From positions 24,124,568 through 24,188,567 of the forward strand of contig OZ005617.1 in assembly GCA_963930655.1 (NCBI GenBank): DNA of 64,000 nucleotides, written 5' to 3'. This DNA is from Myrica gale. Its lineage: Eukaryota; Streptophyta; Magnoliopsida; Fagales; Myricaceae. The position numbers and the translations under genes were made by a program. Below the pieces are notes generated by a model that was not told the DNA's origin, ran no database searches, and was given only the letters and a program-made list of their open reading frames with translations. Of this stretch, positions 1-10,610 are shown in pieces. Position 1 is the first letter of the stretch; each line of letters starts with the position of its first letter.

Positions 1-2165
1 TGAGCAACTCCTAGTATCTCTCATCTATTGTTTGTCGATGATCTTCTCCTTTTTGGCAAGGCTACTTTATGTGAAGCTATAATTCTTGATGAGTGTCTCA
101 ATAAATACATGGAGTGGTCTGGACAAAAGGTGAATCGGGTGAAGTCGTCGGTTCATTTTAGTAAAAATTGTTGTGGGCAGCAACTTATCTCAATTCTGGA
201 TCAACTTTAATTAAAGAAAATGCCAACGAAAGCCAAACATTTAGGTCGGCCGTTGATAATCCCAAGGGTTGGGGCAAAGGCGGGGGCTACCTTGGATATT
301 AAGGAGAAATTCTTGCAAAAAATTACAGGATGGAAGGCTAAATTACTCTCACAAGCAGGGCGTACGTTGATGATTAAGGCAATTGCAGGTACCATACCAG
401 CCTATATTATGAGCTTTTATGCTATGCCTCTAACCTGGTGTAAGGATATTGACAGGGAACTCAAAAATTTCTGGTGGGTGTATAAGGAAGGGTAGACAAG
501 AAACCTTTCTCTAAAAGCTTGGAAGTCCATCTGCACTCAAAAACAGAGTGAAGGTCTTGGTTTGCATCTTATGGCTGATGTCAATTTTGCTTTGGTGTCA
601 AAGTTAGCTTGATAATCCTTAATCAAAAGGACAGATTATGGGTGAGGGTATTAGGAGGGAAGTATTTGAGAGGGCACAATATTATGGAGGCAGGGGTGTC
701 ATCTACGGATTCTTGGGTCTGGAAAAGTATTATTCAACATAGAGATGTTTTGAGAGGTGGAATGTGTTACAAGGTGGGTTATGGCCGAGCTATTGAGGCA
801 CTAAAAGATCCTTGGGTTTGCACTAGTTTAAACTTCAAACCAAGACTTCGTGAGGACATAAAAGTGGTTTTATCTGATATGAAGGTACAAGATTTAATGT
901 TCACGGAGAGTCGAAGACGGGATGAAGTGAAGATTCGAAATTTGTTTACTCAGGAAAGTTCTGATGCTATCTTGAAGATTAATATCCCATTTGAAGATCA
1001 GCCTGACAGTTTTTTCTGGCCCCTTGAACCAATGGAGATTTCTCAGTTAAGTCTGCCTATGAATTGTGTGTATCTCAGCGCCAAATGGAGGTCAGTCCGC
1101 TGCCACATGGACAGTGGAAAGAGCTATGGAGTCTGAAGATGCATGAGAGACTTAAATTGCTACTGTGGAAGGTAGTGTGGGATATTTTACCTACGAAGTG
1201 TAAGATTACTAATCGAGTGGGTGGTTCACGTAACACAAAAGAAGATTTGTTATGTGTTATGTGCGGTGAAGGGTTGGAAGACATCCATCATTTACTCTTT
1301 TATTGTCCTTTCAGTAGAGGCATCTGGAGTGAATCAAAATGACAAATTAATATTTCTGCTTTTGATACTAAAACAGTTAGTGATTGGTTGATTATTATGC
1401 TACACCCACATCAGTATCTTGGGATCCCTCTGCAGGATCAACATTTGTTCCAATTGTATGTTGTGAATGAGATTGACATGTTTTGGAAACAGAGGAACCA
1501 GGTGGTTCATGAAGGCCAGATGAGTACAGTGGCTGATTTGGAAATCAAGGTGAGAAGACTGAGTGTGGAGCATTGGAATTCTTGGAGAAAGAAATTAGCT
1601 CTTAAGGTTGTCAAACGATGGCAGCCTCCTCCTGTTGAGGTTTTTAAAGTTAATGTGGATGTTGCCATAAGAGATGGCTTCGCGGTGGTAGCTGCAATCA
1701 TTCGGGACCATTCTGGCAAGTTGCATGGGTTTCAAACTAAAAGGATCAATGTTGTGGAACCTATTGTAGGTGAAGCAAAGGCTATGTAGTTGGGCGTTAA
1801 ACTTGCTGCTCAGTTGGGATTACGGAATTTAATGCTGGAAGGTGACTCCGTGCAAGTTATCTCTGCCTTTCAAAAGTTCCCAGTGACAACAGATTGGCGT
1901 ATACATCCCATCCTCACATATACTTTTGAGGTGCTTCATCGGGTGCACAGGTGGAGTTTTAATAATACAAGTCGTGATGCAAAGGAGGCAGCGCATCTAT
2001 TAGCTCGTTGGGCCGCCGCTGAGTTGATCTCATGTGGCAATCCCTGTAGTATTGAACAATTTCCTGATTCATTATGGTTGTAGTAGAATGAGACTGATCC
2101 CCCTTGATTGTGGCTTCTTAATTTTGATTATGAATAAGACTTCGACGTTTTGATTAAAAAAAAGA
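1..2165 (+). mobile_element. Decayed LINE (L1-type) ORF2, 3' part
   Basis: The 3' part of a plant L1-type ORF2 on the plus strand, broken by stops and frame changes; the element runs off the left edge. Order: end of the reverse transcriptase with LLFVDD in place of the usual FADD catalytic box (about 19-42), the region after RT (220-495), the zf-RVT region with a CxxC...HHLLFYCPFS zinc-binding pattern (1064-1342), and an RNase H-like domain (about 1640-2083) starting KVNVDVAIRDG and including the LEGDS motif. A TAG interrupts the RNase H domain near 1787. It ends in a short A-run at about 2157-2164. The A-to-V change in the catalytic box plus many stops say it is dead. Confidence 0.9.
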
Positions 2166-2259
2166 TAACCAAACATGGAATTTTAACATATAAGGTGATT
2201 CTTTTTCTTTTTCTTTTTATAAGTGACCAAATTGTCAGAAAGCATCGAGACATCTAGGA

Positions 2260-2340
2260 AAATTGTGTGACGTTCTTATTGCAAAGGAATAATTGTATAT
2301 GTTCTATGTAAAAATTGTGTGACGTTCTTATTACAAAGGT
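2260..2340 (+). repeat. Short direct repeat, 27-29 bp, two copies
   Basis: Two near-identical copies of a segment containing AATTGTGTGACGTTCTTATT, about 51 bp apart (about 2260-2286 and 2312-2339), between the LINE tail and the hAT fragment. It could be a local duplication or an end structure of the hAT fragment. Confidence 0.6.
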
Positions 2341-2558
2341 TGACTAGGGGCAATATTAATACTAAAGGTATCATCATCAAGATCAATATGCACCCTATCC
2401 ACCTCATCTTTAATATCAATCACATTATTGAGAGTCTCATTATCAGGGGTAAAGGTATCATCATCAAGATCAATATGCACCCTATTCACCTCATCTTTAA
2501 TATCAATCACATTATTGAGAGTCTCATTATCAGGGGTACTTGTTGGAGTCTCTTCCAT
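2331..2558 (-). pseudogene. Acidic N-terminal ORF of hAT fragment with 29-residue repeat
   Basis: A 75-codon ORF with an ATG at 2558. It begins MEETPTSTPDNET and consists almost entirely of a 29-residue acidic unit present twice, differing at one residue (EVNRV versus EVDRV). It lies where the first coding exon of a hAT transposase would be, and its acidic start is compatible with that, but no conserved domain is present. Probably the truncated transposase N terminus with an internal duplication; no function can be assigned. Confidence 0.45.
2364..2537 (+). repeat. 87-bp tandem duplication
   Basis: Two units, 2364-2450 and 2451-2537, nearly identical. 87 is a multiple of three, so the duplication keeps the minus-strand reading frame open. 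Confidence 0.95.
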
Positions 2559-2905
2559 CTAGATTCTAGACCACATTAAAAATAAAAAAACACAAATTAA
2601 CAAACAACACAACAACATAAAATCGTCAAACAATCCAACAACATAAAATCATTAAACAATCCAACTACATATAATCAGCACCTCATCCAACAAAACTACA
2701 ATATCTATCATCCAAATCCAACATCAAATCCCTGACCTCCGATCTCCAAAGAACCAACATAATCCTAACTTCCAATATTTATCATAAAAAAATAGTAACT
2801 TATTAAAATGGAAAATACTAAACTGATTTGATTCTTGTCAACAACAATAAATAGATTTTCAGCAACTTTGCAAATCACCAGCTCTGTAAAATGCAAATCT
2901 TCAAA

Positions 2906-3120
2906 TTTGTTAATGTTCTTGAACAATAAACACTAAACAATTAATAATAAACACAATGTCTAAACACTAAACTTGTTCTCAAACTCGTCAACAGCAGTTA
3001 ATGTTCGAGAATTTGTTAATGTTCTTGAACAATAAACACTAAACAATTAATAATAAGCACACTGCCTAAACACTAAACCTGTTCTTCAAACTCGTCAACA
3101 ACAGTTAATGTTCTTGAAAA
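2906..3120 (+). repeat. 106-bp tandem duplication in AT-rich hAT leader
   Basis: The unit beginning TTTGTTAATGTTCTTGAACA at 2906 recurs at 3012 (period 106), with a third partial copy at about 3103. Non-coding. Confidence 0.85.
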
Positions 3121-3230
3121 ATAAACACTAAACACACTGTCTAAGGCTAAGCAACCTAGTTTGTAAGCGATAAAGCTGAGGTGCAACATATAAGGAGAAG
3201 AGAATCGATGAGGGAAGAAGCTGAGAGACA

Positions 3231-3475
3231 GATCTGGACCTGGAGGCCTGTGAGGCTGAGAGGCGGCGTGGTCGAGAGAGAGAGACGCCAAGACAGAGAG
3301 AGGCCGAGAGAGAGATCTGGAGCTGGAGGCCTGTGAGGCTGAAAGGCGGCGTGGCCGAAAGAGACAGACGCCGAGACAAAGAGAGGCCCAGAGATGCCGA
3401 GAGAGAGAGAGGCAGAGAGAGAAATCTGGAGCTGGAGGCCTGTAAGGCTGAGAGGCGGCGTGGCCGAGAAAGAGA
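3231..3475 (+). repeat. GA-rich imperfect repeats, three units
   Basis: The motif ATCTGGAGCTGGAGGCCTGT occurs at about 3232, 3315 and 3424, each followed by GAGGCGGCGTGG-like sequence, so units of about 83 and 109 bp. They create long low-complexity ORFs on both strands that are not genes. Confidence 0.85.
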
Positions 3476-3992
3476 GACGTCGGCTGGGTGTAGGGCGGCG
3501 GCTAGGGCTTTGAGGACTCGGGGGAGAGAGCTTGAGGATTCGCGGGGAGAGATTGCTAGGGCGTCGACTGTCGAGGACTCGGGGGGTTAGTTTTGGGTTG
3601 GGGTTGGGGGAAGACGACGTTGTCTCACCCCCAAGTATTATTAAATATAAAAAATAGTACAATACCCAAAATGCCCTTCGGTTCGGTTCGGTTATGAGTA
3701 TTTTTGGGCCGACAGCTGAACCGGGCTGGCCCAAAACCGGCCGACCCATTCGATTTCGTGTCGGTTTGGGTCGGCCCGGTCGGTTCCGACCTAAGTTTGT
3801 TCAGCCCTAGTTGCCATACTATTGATCAACTTAGCTGGAAATTTACACTGCTGTGATTTATGGTTCGACTCTGAAGCAAAAATCTCAAAATTTTAGCTTG
3901 CATCTAAAGACTAAAATCGAGATTACAAGAGGCCCTAATGTCAGTCGTAATGCGTTGGGGGCCTTAAGGAGGCAAAAGTTATGGTGCGATTG

Positions 3993-4192
3993 AGGTTATT
4001 GTGAGAGTGTGTGAGTGGACGAGTGAGATTAGAAGTTGAGAAATCTAATGGCTGAAAAATGTCACGTGAACCCGATTCACTAACCCGACCCGCGAGACCG
4101 ACCCGGTTTCATTAAATGACGTGACATTTTTTCAGGCATTAAATTTCTCAATTTCTAATCTCACCCGTCCACTCACACACTCACACAGTAAC
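3993..4192. mobile_element. Foldback/MITE-like inverted repeat, about 75-bp arms
   Basis: About 3993-4068 pairs as an imperfect reverse complement with about 4118-4192; GTGTGTGAGTGGACGAGTGA on the left matches TCACCCGTCCACTCACACAC on the right. The loop is GC-rich (ACCCGACCCGCGAGACCG). Likely a small non-autonomous foldback DNA element. No target duplication was identified. Confidence 0.65.
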
Positions 4193-4693
4193 CAAGCTCG
4201 TCTTAAGGATGACCTTAATTGGTATGTGGAACCCTCTTCAAGAGATGCATATTTCGGGGAGAAATTGGTCCAAGATCGTATACGGAGGGTCAATGAGATG
4301 GACATACGGGAGGAGGAATGGATGTCCAGCCCTGCTGAGCAGTATCATTAAGGCGGTTCCCTCTTTACTTCGAGACGGCCAGACGGGAGAATTGACCGAA
4401 AGCAATGACGTTGGTGATGCAGACGCGTAGACATATCGGGGCACAAGGGGTCACTGGCAGTTTATATCCACGCGCTCCCATCAGCTGGGATTCCCTCTCT
4501 TTCCCTTCCGAGTTCCACTCTGCATTTGGAGGTGCCCCCGTCCCCTCCCTCGTCTGTTGATTTACATTGCATAGAGATATTAATAAACCCTTCTGTGAAA
4601 TTCTCTTGCTAGTCTAATTTAAAAGGGAACAAGGTTTGTTCTTCTAAGTCACTACGAACAAAAATGTTATGCTTCTACTAAGTTTGAATTAGC
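4193..4693 (+). other. Unassigned region upstream of the PPR gene
   Basis: 4209-4430 stays open in one plus frame from an ATG, and an overlapping frame (about 4190-4351) reads LNWYVEPSSRDAYFGEKL and then EEEWMSSPAEQYH, which has a protein-like residue mix. I do not recognise either. From about 4450 the sequence looks like the leader of the PPR gene. ATGs at 4664 and 4669 are followed by stops (4679 and 4690) before the PPR frame opens. Confidence 0.25.
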
Positions 4694-6283
4694 TTGTGGC
4701 TTTTTCATCGACTGCTGGCTTCTAGCTTTCATTTGGATATTAATCAACTGCTCGCCGCTCTTTCAGACCATCAAAATTTCTACTGCGTTCTTGAAGCCTG
4801 CAAACTCTCCTCGAACTCCAGAACTGCAGCCGAAATCCATGCAAGAATCATTCGGTTTGGTTACAGAACCTATCCGTCTCTCATTGCTAGTTTAATATCA
4901 ACTTATGCACATTGTGATCGCCTCAATCTTGCTCGGCAACTTCTTGATCAAATTTTTTGTGGGGAATTTGATTTGGTCTTTGTGAACATGATTATTGGAA
5001 ATCTTATGAAAACTGGAGAATGTGATCTTGCCAAGAAGGTATTCTATAAAATGCCCACCCGAGATGCGGTAACATGGAACTCAATTATTGGAGGTTGTGT
5101 TAGGAATTCACGTTTCGAGGAGGCGTTGAGATTTTTCAGGGAGATGCTCAGCTCAAATGTTGAACCCGATGCATTTACGTTTGCTCCTTTGCTGAGTGGG
5201 TGTGCACGGCTTGGATCTCTATATAATGCTCAGTGGGTGCATACCGTGATGATTGAGAAAAATATTGAACAAAATCATATACTGGGTGCTGCGTTGGTAG
5301 ACATGTACTCCAAGTGTGGTAGAATCCAGTCTGCCAAAGAAATATTTTGTAGTGTCAGGCGTAATGATGTGTCCGTTTGGAATGCAATGATTAATGGGCT
5401 AGCAAGTCACGGTCTTGGTTTAGATGCTATTGCAATATTCTTAGAAATGGTGCTTGAAAAAGTTTCACCCGATTCCATAACATTCTTAGGAATTTTAAAA
5501 GCATGTAGCCACTGTGGATTGGTTGAAGAAGGTCGCAAGTACTTCGATCAAATGAGAAGCCATTACTCAATTATGCCTCAACTTCATCATTATGGAGCAA
5601 TGGTTGATCTGTTGGGGCGAGCAGGGCTTCTAGAAGAGGCTTTTGCTGTAATCGATTCCATGCCCATGGAGCCAGATATTGTTATATATAGAGCTCTTCT
5701 TAGTGCTTGCAGAACTTACAAGAAGCCAGAATTAGGGGAAGCTGCAATTGTAAATATCTCCCATCTCAGAAGTGGAGACTATGTGTTGCTGTCTAATATC
5801 TATTGCTCAATTAACAGATGGAACAGTGCAGAGAGAGTGAGAGAAACGATGAAAAAGACAGGAGTCCGAAAAAATCGTGGAAAGAGTTGGGTTGAGTTGG
5901 TGGGTACCATTCATCAATTCAAGGCAGGTGATCGGTCACACCCTGAAACAGAAGCAATATACGGAGTGTTAGAAGGGTTGATCCAACGGATCAAGGTTGA
6001 AGGATTTGCCTCTGTGACGGAGTTGGTTTTGATGGATGTCTCTGACGAGGAGAAGGGGGAAAGCTTAAATTATCATAGTGAAAAGTTGGCATTGGCTTTT
6101 GCAATCCTAAAAACTAGTCCGGGAAAAGAAATTAGGATTTTCAAAAACCTGAGAATTTGTCATGATTGTCATTGTTGGATAAAAGTGGTTTCCACAGTAT
6201 TAAGCAGAGTGATAATTGTGAGGGATCGCATCCGTTTTCACCGGTTTCAAGGTGGCTTTTGTTCTTGTGGAGATTACTGGTAG
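4694..6283 (+). CDS. Pentatricopeptide repeat protein, PLS-E-DYW class
   Basis: A plant organelle RNA-editing-factor type protein: PPR repeats bind RNA and the C-terminal DYW domain is a cytidine-deaminase-like module; mitochondria or plastids are the usual site. The open frame is 529 codons. PPR motifs run from about residue 50 to 340 (for example DAVTWNSIIGGCVRNSRFEE, VSVWNAMINGLASHGLGLDA), then E motifs (about 340-415) and a full DYW domain (about 430-529) with HSEKLA (the HxE zinc/catalytic box), CHDCH and a terminal CGDYW. The oddity is the start. 4694 is TTG, an in-frame TGA lies at 4685, and the first in-frame ATG is about residue 97, inside the repeats. A short upstream exon, a lost start codon, or a non-AUG start are all possible, so the stated start is only where the frame opens. 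From memory it resembles Arabidopsis At5g50990; unverified. Confidence 0.85.
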   Translation: MWLFHRLLASSFHLDINQLLAALSDHQNFYCVLEACKLSSNSRTAAEIHARIIRFGYRTYPSLIASLISTYAHCDRLNLARQLLDQIFCGEFDLVFVNMIIGNLMKTGECDLAKKVFYKMPTRDAVTWNSIIGGCVRNSRFEEALRFFREMLSSNVEPDAFTFAPLLSGCARLGSLYNAQWVHTVMIEKNIEQNHILGAALVDMYSKCGRIQSAKEIFCSVRRNDVSVWNAMINGLASHGLGLDAIAIFLEMVLEKVSPDSITFLGILKACSHCGLVEEGRKYFDQMRSHYSIMPQLHHYGAMVDLLGRAGLLEEAFAVIDSMPMEPDIVIYRALLSACRTYKKPELGEAAIVNISHLRSGDYVLLSNIYCSINRWNSAERVRETMKKTGVRKNRGKSWVELVGTIHQFKAGDRSHPETEAIYGVLEGLIQRIKVEGFASVTELVLMDVSDEEKGESLNYHSEKLALAFAILKTSPGKEIRIFKNLRICHDCHCWIKVVSTVLSRVIIVRDRIRFHRFQGGFCSCGDYW

Positions 6284-6878
6284 TTATCCCCTAATAGCCT
6301 TCAGGTACCTCCTTCTTGGGACATTCGCAAGTTTGGAGTGCATTTGGAAATCCATCAATAGGCTAAGCAATTCTAGTTGTTGGTTGACGTGAAAATCAGG
6401 CCATTTAGCGATCAACTTTTGCTGGTAGTCAAAAGTGTAAAAGCAGTATATCGGCCTCAGACTTGGCGGACGTAGATTATTGAAATTAACATTGTGATCA
6501 TTAATTTTGAGCACAACCACATGTACTTGGCCAAGTGATGAAAACTTGGTCAACACCGTTTCGGATTTTGATGCAGCCATGATCAACTTATATATTAGGC
6601 TAAAGTTATAGCTAGACATGGAAAGAATCAGTACTGATCTCTGTAATCCTAATCAGATAGACGTTGAAAGTACTCGAGTGAAATGGCAATGCTATTAGAA
6701 TTAGCTCCAACCATGCATATATGTGTATACTTATTACCCCGGATGCATGTGACAAAGAAATTGCCCGGGGCCTGGCATGAGCTACATAACGTTCGTTTAA
6801 CAAAAATATATGGAAATTAAGAAAGAGGAGCATTAATTCATTCATTTTATGTGTTCTTTCCCTTGCACGGTTGTTTAA
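6284..6878. other. Spacer between convergent PPR and Sec14 genes
   Basis: Holds the 3' flanks of two genes that point at each other. A 111-codon minus-strand ORF (6284-6619, ATG) is present but has no recognisable domain; I do not call it a gene. Confidence 0.5.
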
Positions 6879-9685
6879 TTAGCTGTCTTGGATTGGTACT
6901 AATGGCAGTTGGCCTCCGAATATCTCTGGGAGCTGGCTCTCGTCAATTGCTTCAAGTAGAGTTGATTTTAGCCTTTTGTTCTCTACAAACAATATCTGCA
7001 CAGTCATGCAATATGTACAAATATTAATTGAGCATCCCGTGAGATATGTAAGAAGAAAAAGGGTAGAATGAAGAGGGGAGAGAAATAGTAATTAACAAAG
7101 AGACAAAAGATTTAAGTGGTTCTATTTAGAAGACTTACATCTACTCTGAAAACCCTTCATGACTGTATTTTGTATTATAAGTACATACAGATTACAAGAT
7201 GTTGAAGGTCTCTCTATTTATAGAGATAATACAAGGCATGATAGAAAAATATTCTTACATTTAAATTTGAATCTATACATTTAAACTTAAATCTCTAAGA
7301 TTTAATAAAGACATCACATTTAAATTTGGTATCGTGATAACAATAATATCATATCAAATCTTGTAAATTTGATTATCCAAATATCATAGATTTGATTATG
7401 ATATTATTTCTAACAATGTATACTAGCTAGCACAAGTAAGTGTAAATGCTGGCATATATATATATATATAACACCTTAGCTGCTTCCGTGGTTGATAAGA
7501 AGATGTACGTGTAATTAATGTTCCATGAAGGTCCAAAACAAAATCTAACCTTCTTCTTGGTATTGTTGTCGATAAAAGGGTAGACGATTTTCCATACTGT
7601 CATAAATATGTAAGGCACGTGAACGAGAAAAACCCTCCCTAGTCTTTCTGGGTAGAAGTCCTGCCATTACCATTAACAGTCGCGTTACAAGTCGGGCGAA
7701 TGTCATGCCACAATGACTTAATGTTTCTTCTTTTTTTTCACAATGTATATTAGCAGAAACTGTATTTGGCTGTACAATCTTCAAGAGTTTCTTTCTACTA
7801 AATGGATCCTTGATTTTCTATGGGTGGAGCTTTCAACTGATCCTCTTGCTAGAAAGCAGAATGAAATGTAGAGGGGAAATCTTAACCTGCAAAATGGATA
7901 GAGCTCCAAGGTATCCACGGATGTCACTATTTGAATATCCCCATCCTTGAAGATCGCCGATGACCACAAACTTCTCCTGTCCTGGATGCATCCTGGGACA
8001 TCATCAAGGTTAACTATTACATCCTACTGAGTAATTTGCAATGCAGCTTCTCTGTGATATGCTTATGCGTGTGCATTTGTATAGGCAAATGACAAGTGGA
8101 TTCGTCATAAGAAATTAATCAGGTACCTTGAACATAGTTTGTCAAGAGCGTAGACTACAAAACCTGTGTCCAAAGACTAACTTGTCTGAGTTAAAATAGC
8201 AGTTTAACTTCGACTCTTTATAAAGATCGGATTAGAATTTCAAAGCTCCAACATTTTATTGAACGCTAATGAAGTCTCTGCTTGAGGCAAGAGCGCCATA
8301 GAAAATTTAACTGCTATGGAAATGTAACAAGCTAGAAAGGGAAAAACATACGCTTGAATTCTTCTATATCTTTGTTCTGAAAATGTCTAGCACCATGGAC
8401 AACAGCTATTGGTCGCCCTTTTTTATCGTATCCTTGCAGATATATCTTGTTCTGTGCAATTTCATTTGGAACCTTTGATGCAGAAATCGAACCATTGGGA
8501 ACAAATGTACGTTTCCATTCCAAGAACTTGATGAATAGGGCAGAAGCCTTCTTTATATCTAAATCCCGAGCACGAAGGAATCTTCTAATGGTCACATCAT
8601 CTACTTCCTGTTCACAGATCAATCACAGCACAGACGAAATGTCAGCACTGGAAATGCAAATTATGAGCAGTTAGGTGCTCCAAAGAAGACCGCAACTTCA
8701 TGTATAATATGCTTCGAGAAAGATCTCGTCTTCCTCAAATTTCAGACCAATCTAATGTCAGCAAATGGTATTTCAAGAATTGACGGTTTTAGGAACTCTC
8801 TTTACTAGTTCAAACTTCAATCTCGGCCATAATCTATGAAGCATTGTCAGTGACACTGACATTAAGATACCAAAAGCTGATGAATATCAGCAACAATTAT
8901 AAGAAATAAGATATATAATATATCAGAGTAATGACTGATGCAACATATTTGCTCGGAGGCATTGCTTGATTTGTGTGCGCTATCGCCAATATCTGGGGCA
9001 CAACCTACTGATGCCGGGACGTGTTGGCTTTGGCGAGAAGTACTTACAAGGCTAGCTCCTGGTATTGCTAAATGCTCTACCACGAAAGTTCGAAACTGAG
9101 TTATTATGATGGATAGATACGTCGATTAGTTGATTGACCGTACTGTTCAAGGAAAGATTAAATTTGCTTAAGACAGCCTTGATTCCGACGGTGAAGACTG
9201 AAGAGAAGCACAAGGGATTTAAATAGCTGGCTTCAAGTAAGGAATAGAATGGCTGGCGGTTCAGCTTATATATGCGATTGTGTTGAGGATAACCATGCAT
9301 CTTGGTATAGAAAGTTAATTATATAAAGTACTGTTTCCTCGTCATTGCAAGTAATCGATCTTCTTGTACCAAAAGAAGACATTACTGAGTTTGCCTCCCA
9401 CTTTTTCATAATATACCCATCAAAACTGTGAAGCGTACAAAGAGAAAAGAGAACAAGAAATTAAGCAGGAACTATAGAAAGGAAGATCTTAGACTATACG
9501 AATTAGGAAGATAGCACCTTGGAGGAGGGATCCTGTCTTTCGACAAAGGCTCTCATGAGACGAATTTTGGTTAGCTCAGTCTCATTGCTTTTCATGTCGT
9601 CATCTTCTTCATATACATGTCTTGCTTGATCTTGTTCTTCTATGGTTTCTATCGACTTAATTACGTTGGAGTTCATCACGTTCAT
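6879..9685 (-). CDS. Sec14-like CRAL-TRIO lipid-transfer protein, six exons
   Basis: Predicted phosphatidylinositol/phosphatidylcholine-transfer family protein of the cytosol or membrane surface. Exons, minus strand: 9518-9685, 8352-8607, 8127-8163, 7887-7992, 7550-7660, 6879-6995; all introns GT-AG and phases agree, giving 264 residues. The ATG at 9685 opens a short acidic N terminus. Exon 2 carries the CRAL-TRIO N part (DVTIRRFLRARDLDIKKA, about residues 58-76). The lipid-binding fold follows: GRPIAVVHGARHF, FVVYALDKLCSRMHPGQEKF, IGDLQGWGYSNSDIRGYLGA, YPERLGRVFLVHVPYIF, FIDNNTKKK, ending QLPEIFGGQLPLVPIQDS. The length fits the small single-domain plant Sec14 group. There are no stops or frameshifts, so it is probably functional. 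Intron 5 contains an LTR-like insertion. The gene converges on the PPR gene; nothing suggests shared control. Confidence 0.9.
7065..7419 (-). mobile_element. LTR-like insertion (solo LTR candidate) in Sec14 intron 5
   Basis: On the minus strand it starts TGTTAGAAATAATATCATAA at 7417 and has a CTATAAATAGAG TATA-like box near 7215, then a CT-rich tail containing ACCACTTAAATCTTTTGTCT near 7110, shared with the LTR copies at 10.1-10.3 and 12.0-12.2 kb. Likely a solo LTR; 5-bp target duplications were not confirmed. Confidence 0.5.
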
Positions 9686-10093
9686 ACTTCCCCGCTTCTC
9701 TCCCAGTGCTGTCTCTTTTTTCCTTTCTAATCTCTCAGATCAACACGACGGAGGGGGCTAGGAACAGCTGTAGAACGGAAATATTAGCCGCCTTTAAATA
9801 ACTTCAGAGGAGAGTAGAGACTTCCACCATAGCATTGGCAACAAAAGAGAGTTTTAAGCAGCCGGTGCATGTGGCCCATTCGGATTTCCCTCATCCAACT
9901 AATTAATTCTGTGTTGTCACTTTGCGGTTTACTTTTGACTTGAAGTTAGCCCCATCCTCTGTTCTGATAGTCGGTTACTATTAGACGTTAGAGAGAGAGA
10001 GACAGACATTAAAAGTTTTTTTCAAGGATGCTTGACGCCACGAAGGAAAGGTTAGGTGAGAAAGAACATTTATATCCTGTGTTTTGCTAGAGT
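9686..10093. other. Upstream region of Sec14 gene
   Basis: Probable 5' leader and promoter of the minus-strand Sec14 gene, with a GAGAGAGAGACAGAC stretch near 9990. No separate gene seen. Confidence 0.4.
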
Positions 10094-10442
10094 TGTCAGA
10101 GTCTCACGTTGTTAATCAAAGTCTTATAAATAAACATATCTCTATAATCTCTCAAAAACATATCAGTAAAGATACTAATATCCACAATTGAGCTTTCCTA
10201 CAGTAGATATAGATCTATAGATTGAAGCACTTAAATCTTGTGTCTTACTTCTTTCCTCTCTTTTAGTTTAAATTATTTTATCTCTTTTATTTTTATTTTT
10301 ATTTTTAACATGGTCTCAAAGCCATTTCGATCTTGTGGCCCAATTTGGTTCAGGCTGGTCAGCACTCTTGTTGGCTTAGCTTGGCCTAATTTAGTTCTAG
10401 TCCAGTCCGGCCAAATTTAGTTCTTTTCTTGGGCATTCCAGC

Positions 10443-10610
10443 AGTGGCGGGACCAGGAATCCAATCGAAGGGGGTCGAACTCCTAAGGAAAAATGACAAA
10501 AAAAAATTATTACGTAATGCAAAAAATATCTTAAGAGTTAAAATATCAAAAATTAATAATTAAAAACACAAAAAATATTAAAATACATGTACCGTACTAT
10601 TTGCTGATAC
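10443..10610 (+). repeat. Dispersed repeat, CAGTGGCGG end, copy 1
   Basis: Begins CAGTGGCGGGACCAGGAATC, then GGGGGTCGAACTCCTAAGG, and an A-rich part ending AAAATATTAAAATACATGTA. A diverged copy lies at about 35965-36110 in the same orientation with the same order of blocks. Probably the end of a non-autonomous DNA element; the other end was not found. Confidence 0.6.

Larger units (their letters stand above)
2331..3812 (-). mobile_element. hAT-type element, 5' part only
   Basis: Read on the minus strand, the terminus CTAGGGCTGAACAAACTTAGG at about 3812 is followed by a GGTTCGGTT/GGGCC-rich stretch, a CT-rich leader with internal repeats, an AT-rich intron-like part, then an acidic ORF starting at 2558. 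This is how hAT elements of plants often begin, judged from memory of the family. No transposase core (BED zinc finger, RNase H-like fold, dimerisation region) follows, so only the 5' part remains. No matching left terminus or 8-bp target duplication was found. Confidence 0.6.

Noticed and set aside
3156-3749. 197-codon minus-strand ORF and a plus-strand shadow at 3333-3590
   Set aside because: Low-complexity Ser/Pro/Leu text produced by GA/CT-rich repeats in the hAT leader; no domain.
6284-6619. 111-codon minus-strand ORF with ATG after the PPR stop
   Set aside because: No recognisable domain and in the 3' flank of two convergent genes; could not be supported as a gene.
9052-9300. 82-codon minus-strand ORF inside Sec14 intron 1
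   Set aside because: Not similar to Sec14 family text, and the exon 1 to exon 2 junction is complete without it.
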